From: Poronia punctata
Taxonomy: Eukaryota; Ascomycota; Sordariomycetes; Xylariales; Xylariaceae
Length of the DNA stretch: 64,000 bases
Assembly (NCBI GenBank): GCA_022579005.1
Contig: MU401507.1
Coordinates: 64,066-128,065 of the forward strand
Direction: 5' to 3'
Made by a program: the position numbers and the translations under genes. Position 1 is the first letter of the stretch, and each line of letters starts with the position of its first letter. Below, one piece after another: positions 36,559 to 46,641 of this stretch. The notes below the pieces were generated by a model. That model was not told where the DNA came from and did no database searches. It worked only from the letters and a program-made list of their open reading frames with translations.

Positions 36559-38986
36559 GTTTGCAAGATTCCAGTTCTAACGGGTACAAAGACAATGTAC
36601 AAAATCAAGTGTCGTCTACGTACGACGTGAGAGAAAGGATCTGAACAAGAAGATGTGCTGAAGGTGTCGACACAGGCAAGTTTTCTTTCATTACGTTGAA
36701 CATATACACCCAATATACTGCCTCTTCTTTGCTTTCTCGCAACCAATAATACACGCTCCCTAGGAACGAGGCTCCGCATCCCTACTATCGGGGTCTATTC
36801 CAAGTTACCAATGCGAAAGTACGAGGTACCATTGAACTGAAAGGCGATACCTTGGGGGGGACATGGCGTTTGCGGTGACAAAGGCTGACCTGCTCCTCAT
36901 AAATCCCGAACCTTGCCAAATAAAGGTGGGGTCGAAGCACGATCACGTTCTTGGTCCTTACAAATGCACGTCGGCTCATTTCATTACTACCCTGACTTAA
37001 CGCTCCCAGCTTGATGTCCGCCGCGTCCGTGCCAACATACAGATGGGGGTCAATGTAGGCTGTTGGACGTATGGGAATCACAAAATACATGCCGATACCT
37101 TATCTCCGTAATTATTGCGTCCAAGGCCCAGGAGATGCCTAAAGAACCCCCAAACCGTGATTGACAAATGCGTGCACACGCATGGATGTAGATAGGGACA
37201 GGGCTTCCGACTTGTATGTCCTACACCTTTCTCCCTTTAACCCAAGTCCCCCATCCCACATCACACCACATTTGTTAAACCCCCTACCGACAAATAGGTA
37301 ATATCCTGTATTAAGAGTGGATTATAGCCGCGGCTTTCAACCCAGGGTAAGATTATCGGAAGGCCATACCTAGATCATAGCGCGCAGGGGCTCAAAATTT
37401 CAAGTCTTGCCCAGACTGAGCCTGGGAACTGGGCTGCTAGGCTGTGGGGCTTGGAGAAGGCCACTTATACGGTCGAAGAAAGTGTCACGGGCATGATGAA
37501 GACGATAATTGACTGGTCTACATTCTCTAGGAAATTCGTATCCGGCTAATTCGGTTGAAGATGGACCAGGCGACCCGAGAACAAAGGTCTGGCAAGTTCT
37601 TCAGGTTCAGTGGTACAGAACTCCCTTGGTAGAGGATGGGAGCGCAGATTGGAACAACTTGACAAGATCGGTTGATGGGAGATGAGAACTTACTTGACAC
37701 TTCATTGCTGATAGTGATTTCTGCGTGTCAGTCAAATTGGGGGCGGAAAGGTAAACATGATTGCCGCTTCTCAACCATTCAACTTCTCGGTACACCCTGT
37801 AGGAATCGAGTGTCACATAAGTGTCAGTGTACATACCTTGAGGCTTGATGGTCTTCGGGGGCGTAGTTCTAGAGCATCATGAGCTCCTGTGACTTAGGTC
37901 ATGGCTGCCTAGGTGCGAGTCGCGACGAACGCAGACTACAGGCATGGCATTCTAGAAGATGGTATTGGTCGGATATTATAGGTTGAGCGAGCTATTGAAC
38001 TGTCCGGGGCCAGACACACACTGGTATCGAGGGTTACACCGGAGGGAATGGCCGAGTTGGAAGAATCCAGATTCCATACGCCTCGAGAGAACGACTCGTG
38101 TCTTAGACAAAGGCGCGCGTGGGTGAGTCTGATGGAAAGCTCTAGGAATGTAATAATACAAATGAGCGAACATTAATGGACAGGGTTACACGAGAAGTAA
38201 GACAGTTCAAATTTCTATCCGCCCTGCCGTAGCACAGCTACGGGCATCCTACTAGTAGCGATCTATGGTCGCTGCAGACTGTGCTGATGAGAAGGTTTGA
38301 GCACATTTTTTGCCCCTTTCAGAGAGCATGTATGATGTACGTAGGTACCTGCCTAGATTAGAGTCGAGCATTTGACATGTCCTTGCCTTCGATAAATCCG
38401 ATACATTGGGTACGAACGCCCTCAGCACCTACCGCAATTCATTCAGTCGGTGTACTCGGGTACACAAGGATCGCTACCGCACATGAGTGCATTGTGTGTT
38501 GGATAGCGCTGTAAATACCTCTATTGGACCTACATTACGAAATCTTAAAGCCTATGATCTTACATTTTGCCCTATTTCTCAATCCTGTTTCTTGTCTTCT
38601 TGCCCTTATACTACACCCGGCTCAGAACTAGCACGTGTTGTTGGACGTTCATCTAGATAGGTGCTAGTGATTGCCATCACCACAGTCCAGTGTCCGGAGG
38701 ATATACAAAACCGTAGTAAGTGAGCCGCATCTTTGTTTGGGTCGGGGAAGCGGCGGATATGCACGTGGACCCCCGACTGCCTGCTGATTTTGCTCGTATT
38801 TGCTCAGTATCCTAAGTATTGACCGACAGACGCCGGAGTCTATCGATAGTATCAATACCTACATCCTAACATCACGGAGTACGTAAGTTGACTGGCCTAT
38901 TCAGCTCCAATACATAAACGATCGTGTGAACTCTCTGAAACTTACTACCGACGTTTTTCGTCGCATCCGCCAAAGTACAACACACG
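36559..38986. other. intergenic region without recognised intact genes
   Basis: 2.4 kb lying between the SDR relic and the copper transporter. A 101-residue frame at 36785-37090 (-) has an ordered-looking N-terminus (YIDPHLYVGTDAADIKLGAL) that could be another relic, but I do not recognise the family. No other signal is supported. Confidence 0.35.
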
Positions 38987-39792
38987 ATGAGTTCAGACGA
39001 CAGCATGAGTATGGGAGGTGATAGCGGAGGCATGGACATGGGCAACGGTATGGATATGGGAGGTGCGGCCTGCCAGACATTCGTGAGTAGCCCAAGTTGT
39101 GACTCCGGGACTCTAGCGATAGGGACGACAATACTGACAAACAATCAGATGTTATGGAATTGGAACACCATCAACTCATGTACGACAAATAACCCCCGAG
39201 GAACCCACCTCTAGGAATCCGCGGGCTGACTACTTGTGGCCACAGGTTTCCTTGCTGGATCGTGGCACATTAAAAATGAAGCCATGATGGCGGGTACATG
39301 CATCGGAGTCTTCTTACTTGTCGTCAGCTTGGAATTCGTCCGCCGCGCCGGAAGAGAATATGACGCGTTCATCATTCGTCGATTTCGAGGACGATTGAAC
39401 GGAGATGTCGGCATATTCCGGGCATCCCCACTCGAACAACTAGTACGAAGTTTTCTCCGTAAGTTAACATTGATCCAAAACGCCGTCGAGATGGCTGTTG
39501 TAGTATGTCCATATTGCGTGCACTGCCGGATTTGGAGGACCTCACTTGTCCGAGACTGCATCCAAGCTGACGTATATGCGCTTTAGATGCTGTTGCTTTC
39601 GGCATTGCCTACATTCTCATGCTCATCGCCATGTCCTACAATGGATATGTCATCATCATGATCATCATCGGCGCGGGTTTCGGCAAGTTTGTGGCTGATT
39701 GGGCCCCTAAGAAAGTTGTCGGCAGAGACACTTCCGTAATACAGGCTAAGAACCTCGATTGCACCGAAGAACCAACTATGTGCTGTGGGTAA
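38987..39792 (+). CDS. Ctr-family copper transporter
   Basis: Four exons, 38987-39082, 39149-39179, 39246-39458 and 39587-39792, 181 aa. The N-terminus has Met-rich copper-binding motifs (MSM, MDM, MDM within residues 7-24). TM1 lies at about 56-72, a basic cytoplasmic loop follows, TM2 has the essential MxxxM (Met125-Met129), and TM3 has GxxxG (Gly142-Gly146) for trimer packing. The C-terminus ends MCCG, a Cys motif that can hand copper to chaperones. Members form trimeric channels for Cu(I) at the plasma membrane or vacuole; the short length and domain order resemble the yeast Ctr2/Ctr3 and Schizosaccharomyces Ctr4/5-like group. Exon 2 is 31 nt. Copper-repressed transcription is typical of the family, but I could not identify a response element with confidence. 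Confidence 0.9.
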
Positions 39793-40280
39793 CCGTTTGA
39801 GAGCTCGGTACTACATACATAATCCCAATTGCTCAGGAGGGTCCGTGCCAACCCCCCGAAGATTGGTTGTAAGAGACCAAAATTGTCGAGTCTGGCTAGA
39901 CTTGTGTGTCTCTGCTAGCCCATACTGTGTTCTTATAGGGGCGGACGGACACTACAAGTCATAGTACATTTATATGATATTGTCATATAGCGGAGAGATT
40001 GGCAGGTGTGACGTGCAACGGGTCGTACAACTTTGTGGTACAGCGTTCTACCATTGAACCCACGTCTGGACTCTAGAGATGTGTTTGAGATGCGGATGTT
40101 AACCTCTGTATATGTTGACATCATATATTTATCGCAGGGGATCTCAAGAATTCTCGAGCACTTTGGTAATAATTGTGATTCATGGTTTTAGTTCAGCTTA
40201 CACAGACACAATTCCATTGCATTGACTGTGGCGATGATAAGGCCTAATAATTTACCCCATGTCAATCAAGAAGTTGACCT
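39793..40280. other. intergenic region between copper transporter and tRNA
   Basis: About 490 bp, no ORF of note; contains the 3' end of the copper transporter transcript and the upstream side of the tRNA gene. Confidence 0.4.
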
Positions 40281-40352
40281 GGCTGGTTGGCGAAATGGTA
40301 TCGCGTTGCTTTCCGGTGGCAAAGATTGCGGGTTCGAGTCCCGTGCTGGTCG
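40281..40352 (+). tRNA. tRNA-Arg(CCG): tRNA-Arg (anticodon CCG)
   Basis: Folded by hand. The anticodon arm TTGCT/GGCAA closes the loop TTCCGGT with anticodon CCG (40313-40315). The T arm is GCGGG-TTCGAGT-CCCGT, and the D arm GCGA-AATGGTA-TCGC contains the conserved GG. The 3' acceptor strand GCTGGTC pairs with GGCTGGT, using several G-U pairs. A second register is possible: the bases just upstream (GACCTGGC, from 40276) pair better with the 3' strand, but only with a bulge and an over-long D-arm side, so the 5' end is uncertain by about 5 nt. No intron. A T-rich run from about 40365 is the likely RNA polymerase III terminator. It reads the CGG codon. Confidence 0.85.
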
Positions 40353-40363
40353 ATAGACAACTT

Positions 40364-40381
40364 TCCTTTTTTTATTTTTTT
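40364..40381 (+). terminator. Pol III terminator of the tRNA gene
   Basis: A run of seven T followed by a second T run, starting 12-14 nt after the tRNA 3' end, the usual Pol III stop signal. Confidence 0.7.
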
Positions 40382-40813
40382 TATTTACCGTTTTATTTCT
40401 CTCGATTTACTGTTTTTTTATTGCCAGTCAACTGTCACATACTTTTACGTGTAAGGCTAGGTAGGCTAAAGGAGAATATGTAGGTAGAGGCCCGGCCGCC
40501 GGGAGCGTATGATACTCCTTCAAGACCGTGCGGGGCCGGCCGGGGCTACGATTATCGTCGGTTTACCTGTCGTCATCAAAACGTTTATTTAAATTCTAGT
40601 TGTTGAGAAAGTCTACTTAATCGGTAACTAAATCAAAGACCCAAATCGGCTTCAGAACAGACATTCGAAGGAGCATTACCCTACCTAATTTGCTCTAGGT
40701 AATTGGGCAGGCGTCAGTGGATTCCGATGAGCAACCATAGTTCTAGTCTACCTACAAGAATTAGCTATATTAGGTACAAAAAAATATCCAATACATATTA
40801 TTTACATATAATT
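40382..40813. other. intergenic region
   Basis: About 430 bp between the tRNA and the CYC2-like stop codon. It contains a GC-rich inverted-looking patch near 40490-40545 (GGCCCGGCCGCCGGG and GGGGCCGGCCGGGG). No gene. Confidence 0.4.
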
Positions 40814-42430
40814 CTACAACTTTAATACATTCCATCCTTCCATCAACTTCCCCTTGTCGTCGCGCTTCAAACGACCAAGGACACCTCCGACGACACCCTG
40901 CATCTCGTGACCCTCATGCCAGCGCTTTGCACCCGCGTAAGCAGCGATGAACCCGTCGGGACCAGACACGAATATGAGATTCGCGCCCGGCGGTCGAGCA
41001 CATGTGCACGGATACGTGGACGGAGAGCGCGCGGCATCGTTGTCGTCTGGTAGGACTTGGATAGCCTTGGCGGAATGCCATGTGCAGCCGTCATCGATTC
41101 CCGCAGCCGCCGCCGGGTGAGTCGCGGGGGCACGTGCAAGTGCGACTTCAAGGTCTCGCGATTTGATGAACGAGCCTTCGTCGTCGACGAAATAAGATAT
41201 CTCCAAATTCGAACCGTGTCTCTTTTTCAGATCTCGGATTTGAAGTTCTAGGGAGGAAGTAGGTGGTGGTGGTGGTAGTAGTAGTGGTGGTGGTGGGTTC
41301 TCGACCGTTTGCGATGAACGGTCTTGATTTTCTTTTGTTCTTCCCCAGAGAAATCCGAACCAGCCACGACTAGACGTAGCAGAGGCAGAGGCAGAGACGA
41401 ATTCGCGTCCGAGAGCGTCGGCGCCGTGTCTATTAGCCCATAATATCGAAATATGGGGTTTCCCAAGCGACCGATCATCGCCCGTATCTAAGAGTTTATG
41501 CGCGAGCTGTAATGCCGGCGCGATACCGGTTCCGCCGGCCAGAAATACCACACGTCGTCCCTGATGACGCGCTGCAGTGTCGGTATTATGCTCCGTGCCC
41601 AGTCGGCGGGCAACGTCGAAGCCGAGATGAGGGCCTCGTAGCCATACAGTGTCGCCTACACGCTGTCGCGAGAGATAATTCGACATTTCGCCACCGTCCA
41701 TCCTCCTGATAAGGAAGCGCAGATCAGCTAGTTCCTCTTCTTCTTCTTCTCCCTCATCGTATTCCTCCTTGATCTGCGTTGTTATGCTTTTTCCAGACGT
41801 AGATGCCGCAGACGAAATCGCATTTTCGTAAAGAGGTGGCAAAGGTGTATAATGTCTTGCGATTTGCAATTGGGGCTGTTTGATCTCAACGGACCATAGA
41901 CCATGTCGCCATGCGTCTTGAATACGTCTCGATAGAAATCCAATCTTTTCACCATCGCCGTCGTGTCCGGGGGCGAGTTCCTTGGGGCCTACCCATCCAC
42001 TCGGTCGTAAAGTGATGATGAACGCAGTGGGGGAGACTTGTTCCCGCTTCACGATGGTGAAAGAGCTAAACGTAGACATGTTGATTACATCGTCATCCGT
42101 TGAAGATTTCCGTCGGTATAGGTAAGCCGTCCCGGCCGAGGCTGTGAATATGAGCGCCAAGATGACCCATGGTGAGCCCTTTCCGTTCGGCGCGGTGGTC
42201 TTGGAAGCATTAGGAAGTTCAGCCGGGGAGACTTTTGATGTTGATGTCGTGTTGTGTTGAAATCTAGCCGGAAAGTTGTTGGGGACACACCCTGTAGGCG
42301 CTAATTCTGGCCGTTGACATGCCCGATTAAGAACTCGGTATCCCCGATTGATGTCGTTTTTTAAAGGGGAATTTATGGCCTGTGCGGGCCTCTTGAGTCT
42401 GAAGAGCCATCTCATTGCATTACTGCGCAT
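40814..42430 (-). CDS. CYC2: CYC2-like mitochondrial FAD/NAD oxidoreductase
   Basis: 538 aa, intronless. The basic, Arg-rich N-terminus (RWLFRLKR) suits a mitochondrial presequence, and a single membrane helix at about 87-104 suits an inner-membrane anchor. The rest is a ferredoxin-reductase-type fold: RHYTPLPPL (about 192-200) is the FAD-binding RxYT motif, GPHLGFDV is the second flavin contact, VVFLAGGTGIAPALQL (about 294-309) is the pyridine-nucleotide loop, and FVSGPDGFIAAYAG lies near 490. Yeast Cyc2 is an inner-membrane flavoprotein that assists haem attachment to cytochrome c. The terminal block (MQGVVGGVLGRLKRD) fits that family. Low-complexity inserts (poly-Glu at about 224-234 and a Pro-rich stretch near 375-390) lengthen it compared with yeast. 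Two ATGs 15 nt apart could serve as start. Confidence 0.8.
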   Translation of the reverse strand: MRSNAMRWLFRLKRPAQAINSPLKNDINRGYRVLNRACQRPELAPTGCVPNNFPARFQHNTTSTSKVSPAELPNASKTTAPNGKGSPWVILALIFTASAGTAYLYRRKSSTDDDVINMSTFSSFTIVKREQVSPTAFIITLRPSGWVGPKELAPGHDGDGEKIGFLSRRIQDAWRHGLWSVEIKQPQLQIARHYTPLPPLYENAISSAASTSGKSITTQIKEEYDEGEEEEEELADLRFLIRRMDGGEMSNYLSRQRVGDTVWLRGPHLGFDVARRLGTEHNTDTAARHQGRRVVFLAGGTGIAPALQLAHKLLDTGDDRSLGKPHISILWANRHGADALGREFVSASASATSSRGWFGFLWGRTKENQDRSSQTVENPPPPLLLPPPPPTSSLELQIRDLKKRHGSNLEISYFVDDEGSFIKSRDLEVALARAPATHPAAAAGIDDGCTWHSAKAIQVLPDDNDAARSPSTYPCTCARPPGANLIFVSGPDGFIAAYAGAKRWHEGHEMQGVVGGVLGRLKRDDKGKLMEGWNVLKL

Positions 42431-42777
42431 TGAGATTAACTCAAGGTTGAGAGTATGCCGGTATGAGTCGTCTGCTTGGACCTCTCATTGTTGAATGAAA
42501 GCTCTTTGTACCTATCTACGAAATTTCTATTGTTTGTCAGCCAAGGACAGCTGCAGGTCAGTTGCCGCAGCTGCCAACTTTTGTCTCGCCGCAGATAGAG
42601 GTAACGGACCTAATAACTGCTTCACAACACTTTTCACAAACAGTAGACAATTGCTAGGTATTATCGCCGGCAGCTTTGATTCTTGCAATATCTACTCTCT
42701 ATCGGGCATTTCATACATCTGGGAAATACAAATACAATTGCGCCATCTTACACCACTATAACGCTGTTTTGCTTCCT

Positions 42778-43934
42778 CTATAACCTGAGGATCTTCCTGT
42801 CCTGCGTGATACCTCCACGAAAGTGCTCCTTTATAACGTTGCCTTTTACAATAGTTTCCTGGATTAGGCCCTCGACATGTTTCGGCTCAACCCTTCCATA
42901 CCATATGCCATGACCCGCTAATGGATGGGGGTTTCCACCGTTGTTCTTTAATCTTGGCGGTAGATAGATTATGACGTTGCCTGCAAATTTGTGGCCACCA
43001 ATGTGGCTGATAAGACCGACTCTCGCCGTCGTGGGTTTGTCACCTTCCCCCGTGCCGGGAAGAGGCGGTACGGAGACACTTTCGGCGACAACAGGGCCGT
43101 TGAGAAGCTCCAACCCTGCTTGGGGCAATTGTCTCTCAAATTCCGCCTGGAGCACAGGACCAAATATGCCACACCGCTTGTCCCGTCCGCCGTGGCCGCA
43201 TATGAGCACGAGCACATCGTCTACATCACGGACACCTACCAACAAATGTCGATACGCCTCCTTCCGAGTGAGGCGGTCCTTGTGAATCGCCGGCAGCTTA
43301 TCATTCATAGGATGCAGTTTCTCAGGTAGGAGATATCCCTTGACTAGTGCTTGCATCGAATCGAACGAAACCCTTGAGAGGTATGGCACGTATTTGAAGC
43401 TCGGGAGTAGATAGGCGGACGTGGCTTGGACCTCGGGCCGGCGGGATGTCGAGGGTGGGAAAGAAGAGTTAAGTACGGAGATATTGTGAAAGGGCTATGC
43501 GGAAGACAACACTTACCGTCAGCAACACTATTTCTCGTCTCGGCGCATTTATGTGTCATGGTCTAGGTAGATCGTTTTGGGCCGCACACACAACTCACAT
43601 CGCTGAATACACCGCCGCGACCTATCATTTCCTTCAAGTCGGCAGCCAGGTTATCGCCGCTGTTGGCCTCCTCAATGCGCGATGGCCAATCGCTCCGGCC
43701 CGTGCAAACCAGGACCTGTTCGGCATAGTTGGATATGAGGCCGTCCAGTTTCGCTTCGCGGTCTATAGGGAGATCTTCGGGCATCTCCGGCGTTTCGGCG
43801 CATTCGCAGGTTGGGGCCGGACATTTCGGGACGGTATTAAGAAATCTGGACCTCGTAGAGGCCGCGATTCGAAATTGCGACGGATTCGTTCCGCATCGCA
43901 ACGCGGCCCTAGCAGCCAATGGACGCAATACCAT
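42778..43934 (-). CDS. AIM32: AIM32-like [2Fe-2S] thioredoxin-fold protein
   Basis: Three exons, 43934-43599, 43562-43517 and 43424-42778, 342 aa. The Arg-rich start (MVLRPLAARAALR) looks like a mitochondrial presequence. An N-terminal CPAPTCECAE block (Cys38, 43, 45) follows. The C-terminal thioredoxin-like ferredoxin domain has CGHGGRDKRC (Cys203 and Cys212, C-x8-C) and HIGGH (His268 and His272). This Cys2/His2 set is the bis-histidinyl non-Rieske [2Fe-2S] site described for yeast Apd1 and Aim32. Aim32 is a mitochondrial (matrix/intermembrane space) redox protein; the substrate here is inferred only by family. Exon 2 is 46 nt. The gene lies on the same strand upstream of the CYC2-like gene, separated by about 350 bp. 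Confidence 0.85.
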
Positions 43935-45025
43935 CGTGGTCGGTCGACTCTTGTGCGTAATTTTCGTTCATGTGAGTTCTAGAACAGAAACTTGAATTGC
44001 TGACGGAACAACGGTTCATTGCAATGGATCGCGCATCATGTTATTCTAGCTCGGGGCCACAAATCAAAAGATGCTGTAACGCCTGTAAGCTCCGACCGAG
44101 CGTCTGATGACGTCGCAAATCCGAGGTCAGCGCTACTCGTAGATCCCGCGTCCTTCTTGGCTAGACCATTTCTTTCGGTATGTACGGTTAAATGCATTAA
44201 CCCCGTTACATTAGTGGGTCTCACTTAATGCAACTTATTGCCGCGTGTTTCCAGGTAGCTTAGCTCAGGTCGGGGGTCCGGCATCCCTGCCGAGGACCCT
44301 AGCCTAGCGGGCGCCGAAATTATACACGTATGTGTTCATTGTAGGGAGGAAGGCACAAGAGTGAGTGTATACAATTACCCCTCACGGTGACTACTGTGTC
44401 GAATACCGCCATCAATTTGTTACTTGTCAGAATGAGCAAGCCAGTCCATTGGAGGTTTAGAAGTGTGAGCTCTTAGGGCATGTACTACCTACCTAGTAAT
44501 CAGGGTGGTGGATACCTGGGTCCTGCTTGTCTCCCGGTCCTGCCCCGCATCCCTTGGGTGATGCACCGGTCCTGGCCCTATAGGTTGTCCACCTCTCTGT
44601 TGGTTTGTAACACATATGCTCTACGAGTGAACACCACAACAACAGCAATATACCTAATGTAACTTTGCCAACGATACACCAGCCAGACCCTATCCAGACC
44701 ATTCAGTTGAGGTTGCAATAGGTATTTGAACATGGCAAACAATAGGGGCGGGAGACCGTGGATAGGGGAGACTTGGTGGTAATTACATTCGGAGGAGGTT
44801 GCCGATTGATTGAACAATGAGGCTTGATGTGTTACGCCTTCGGGGGTCCTTTCGGCGTGGGACTTTGGCCGTGTGTGGGGTGTATAACAGCCATTACGTT
44901 CAGATCAAATGTCCTCCGGGACAAACCAAGTCAATCCAAACACTTGGCTCATCGTAAGTCGTAGGTCGAGAGGTCGAAATACGGCTGCGGCCGTGATGCA
45001 GTGCGTAGTAGCAAACCGTCTCAAT
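43935..45025. other. intergenic region between AIM32-like gene and hydrolase
   Basis: About 1.1 kb; short frames only. One CTACTCGTAG word at 44133. Holds the promoter of the AIM32-like gene. Confidence 0.4.
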
Positions 45026-45796
45026 TCATCCTTCAGATCGCCGTGAGGACTTATCGAGCATGTGACTGTGGATTCGTATGAAACGAGCAATATCATCCAC
45101 GCCCCTAGGTTCGTTGACCCAATGCCCGCCATCTTCATATTCTCTCCACTCGACTTGAAACCGCCGTGATTGAAAGGTATCCCTGAGGTCTCTGCCGTTT
45201 TTGATTGGCACAACCTCGTCGTCTATAGAGTGACCAAGGAAAACGGGTGTGCTGCGAGTCGATTTACCATCCGATGTGTCTTCGAAGCTCAGGAAATCCT
45301 CCGCGCGTAATGCGGCCGGAAACCAGCTGCACAGTCCTATCAATCCGGCGAACCTTTTTGGCCCAGCAGCAAAAAGAACCGCTGTAACGGTCGCGAAGCC
45401 TTGACTGATTCCAGCAAGGAAGATTCTTTTTCGTGGCACTGACATCTCTTCTTCTTGTATAACCCCGAGAATTTGTTCGACGCTTTGATCTAGTCCAGGA
45501 CGTTGCAGCTCCGAACGTTCTACCGGGGTTTCCACCGACCACATGTCGAACCACTGTGACATGCCTGTGCCAAAGCGTTCGGACTGCAGTGTCGGGGCGC
45601 TGGGAAACACCCATCTGATGCCGGGGAAAAGGTCTGGCAACGTTCGCGGCTGGTTAGCTGGCTCGGAGGCTTCGCTCTCAAAGAGCTCGGAGGCAAATTC
45701 TCTGCAGTTGCTGTCACGGCCATGCAGAAAGATTACAGTATGCGTGTGCGCAGCTCTAGGCTCAACTGTGTAGGTGGTATTGTTATCGTTGGCCAT
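45026..45796 (-). CDS. acyl-protein thioesterase / phospholipase-carboxylesterase-type hydrolase
   Basis: 256 aa, intronless, starting MANDNNTTYTVEP in a strong context (AAAATGGC); an upstream in-frame ATG at 45832 would add 12 residues and is less likely. An alpha/beta hydrolase of the APT1/LYPLA family: oxyanion-side HTVIFLHGRDSN (about 19-30), nucleophile elbow GISQG with Ser131, Asp193 in SIDDEVVP, and His225 in EDGGHWV complete a Ser-Asp-His triad in the usual order. APTs remove palmitate from membrane-anchored proteins, but the family also holds esterases of other specificity. At about 40-60 there is an insert (FESEASEPANQPRT) that yeast-type APT1 lacks, so this may be a fungal paralogue with a different acyl substrate. 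No signal peptide, hence probably cytosolic. Confidence 0.85.
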   Translation of the reverse strand: MANDNNTTYTVEPRAAHTHTVIFLHGRDSNCREFASELFESEASEPANQPRTLPDLFPGIRWVFPSAPTLQSERFGTGMSQWFDMWSVETPVERSELQRPGLDQSVEQILGVIQEEEMSVPRKRIFLAGISQGFATVTAVLFAAGPKRFAGLIGLCSWFPAALRAEDFLSFEDTSDGKSTRSTPVFLGHSIDDEVVPIKNGRDLRDTFQSRRFQVEWREYEDGGHWVNEPRGVDDIARFIRIHSHMLDKSSRRSEG

Positions 45797-46641
45797 TTTG
45801 GATATTGACGATCCTGAGTTGAATATTCTCAAAACTTTCTTCTGTTCGTTTGTTGAAAGTGGGTGAGAAAAAACTCAAGAAGACCAAAGGCAGAAGAATG
45901 ATAGATAATTCTCTGATAGCAGGAAAATCTGTAATTAGAGAAACTGTTAGAACTAACAGGTTATTGAAATGACTATAATTAAAGGAATGATTATAGAGTA
46001 GAAGAGATGCGGTTTCAATAAGGACTACTATGAAGGAAAAGGTCCTTTTTTTTGAGGGTTTTGAAGTGGGTGTAAGGATGTATTGTGGGATGTGGAAGTA
46101 ATGGAGGAATTGCAGTCCCCTCATGGTGAAAGACCCTTATTATACCTACCCTGTTCTGCACCTTCCCCTACAGTTTCCCTTTACCGATCTGGTATAAAAA
46201 TGCTAGGATTGGTAGACTAGTAATGCAAGGTTGTGCAGCAATTCTGACCTAGATATTGTCAAAACTACGTAAGTAATGTTGTTTCCATTCCATTGCTTTC
46301 TGTACAACTTGATGCAAATTGCATGCGTATCTAGGTAGGTTGCGAAGGCCGTTTTTAAATGAGCTCCAGTGCCGCAGCTACCTGACTAGGTCCGTTTTTT
46401 GTTGTAAGGCTACGGGCCCGAATCTACGTGGCTTTAGGACATATGGCATCTTCGGACCTAATACGGTGCAGGTCTGCAACCTGTCTTCTGTTAAGGCCGA
46501 AGTCTTTACGTTATGATAGCATTATGACGGAGGGGATACGGTACAGGTTCGCAACTGTCAAGAGCTGAGCAAGTCCCTTAGATTGATTTATCCCCATGCA
46601 TCAACTTTTTGCGCCCTGAGCATTTCTCACGTCAAGATCTT
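45797..46641. other. divergent intergenic region between hydrolase and phosphotransferase
   Basis: About 850 bp between two start codons; AT-rich pieces near 45900-46020, no supported gene. Confidence 0.4.

Noticed and set aside
36785..37090. 101-aa frame possibly related to an enzyme
   Set aside because: The first 30 residues look ordered, but I could not tie them to any family and the rest is unconvincing.
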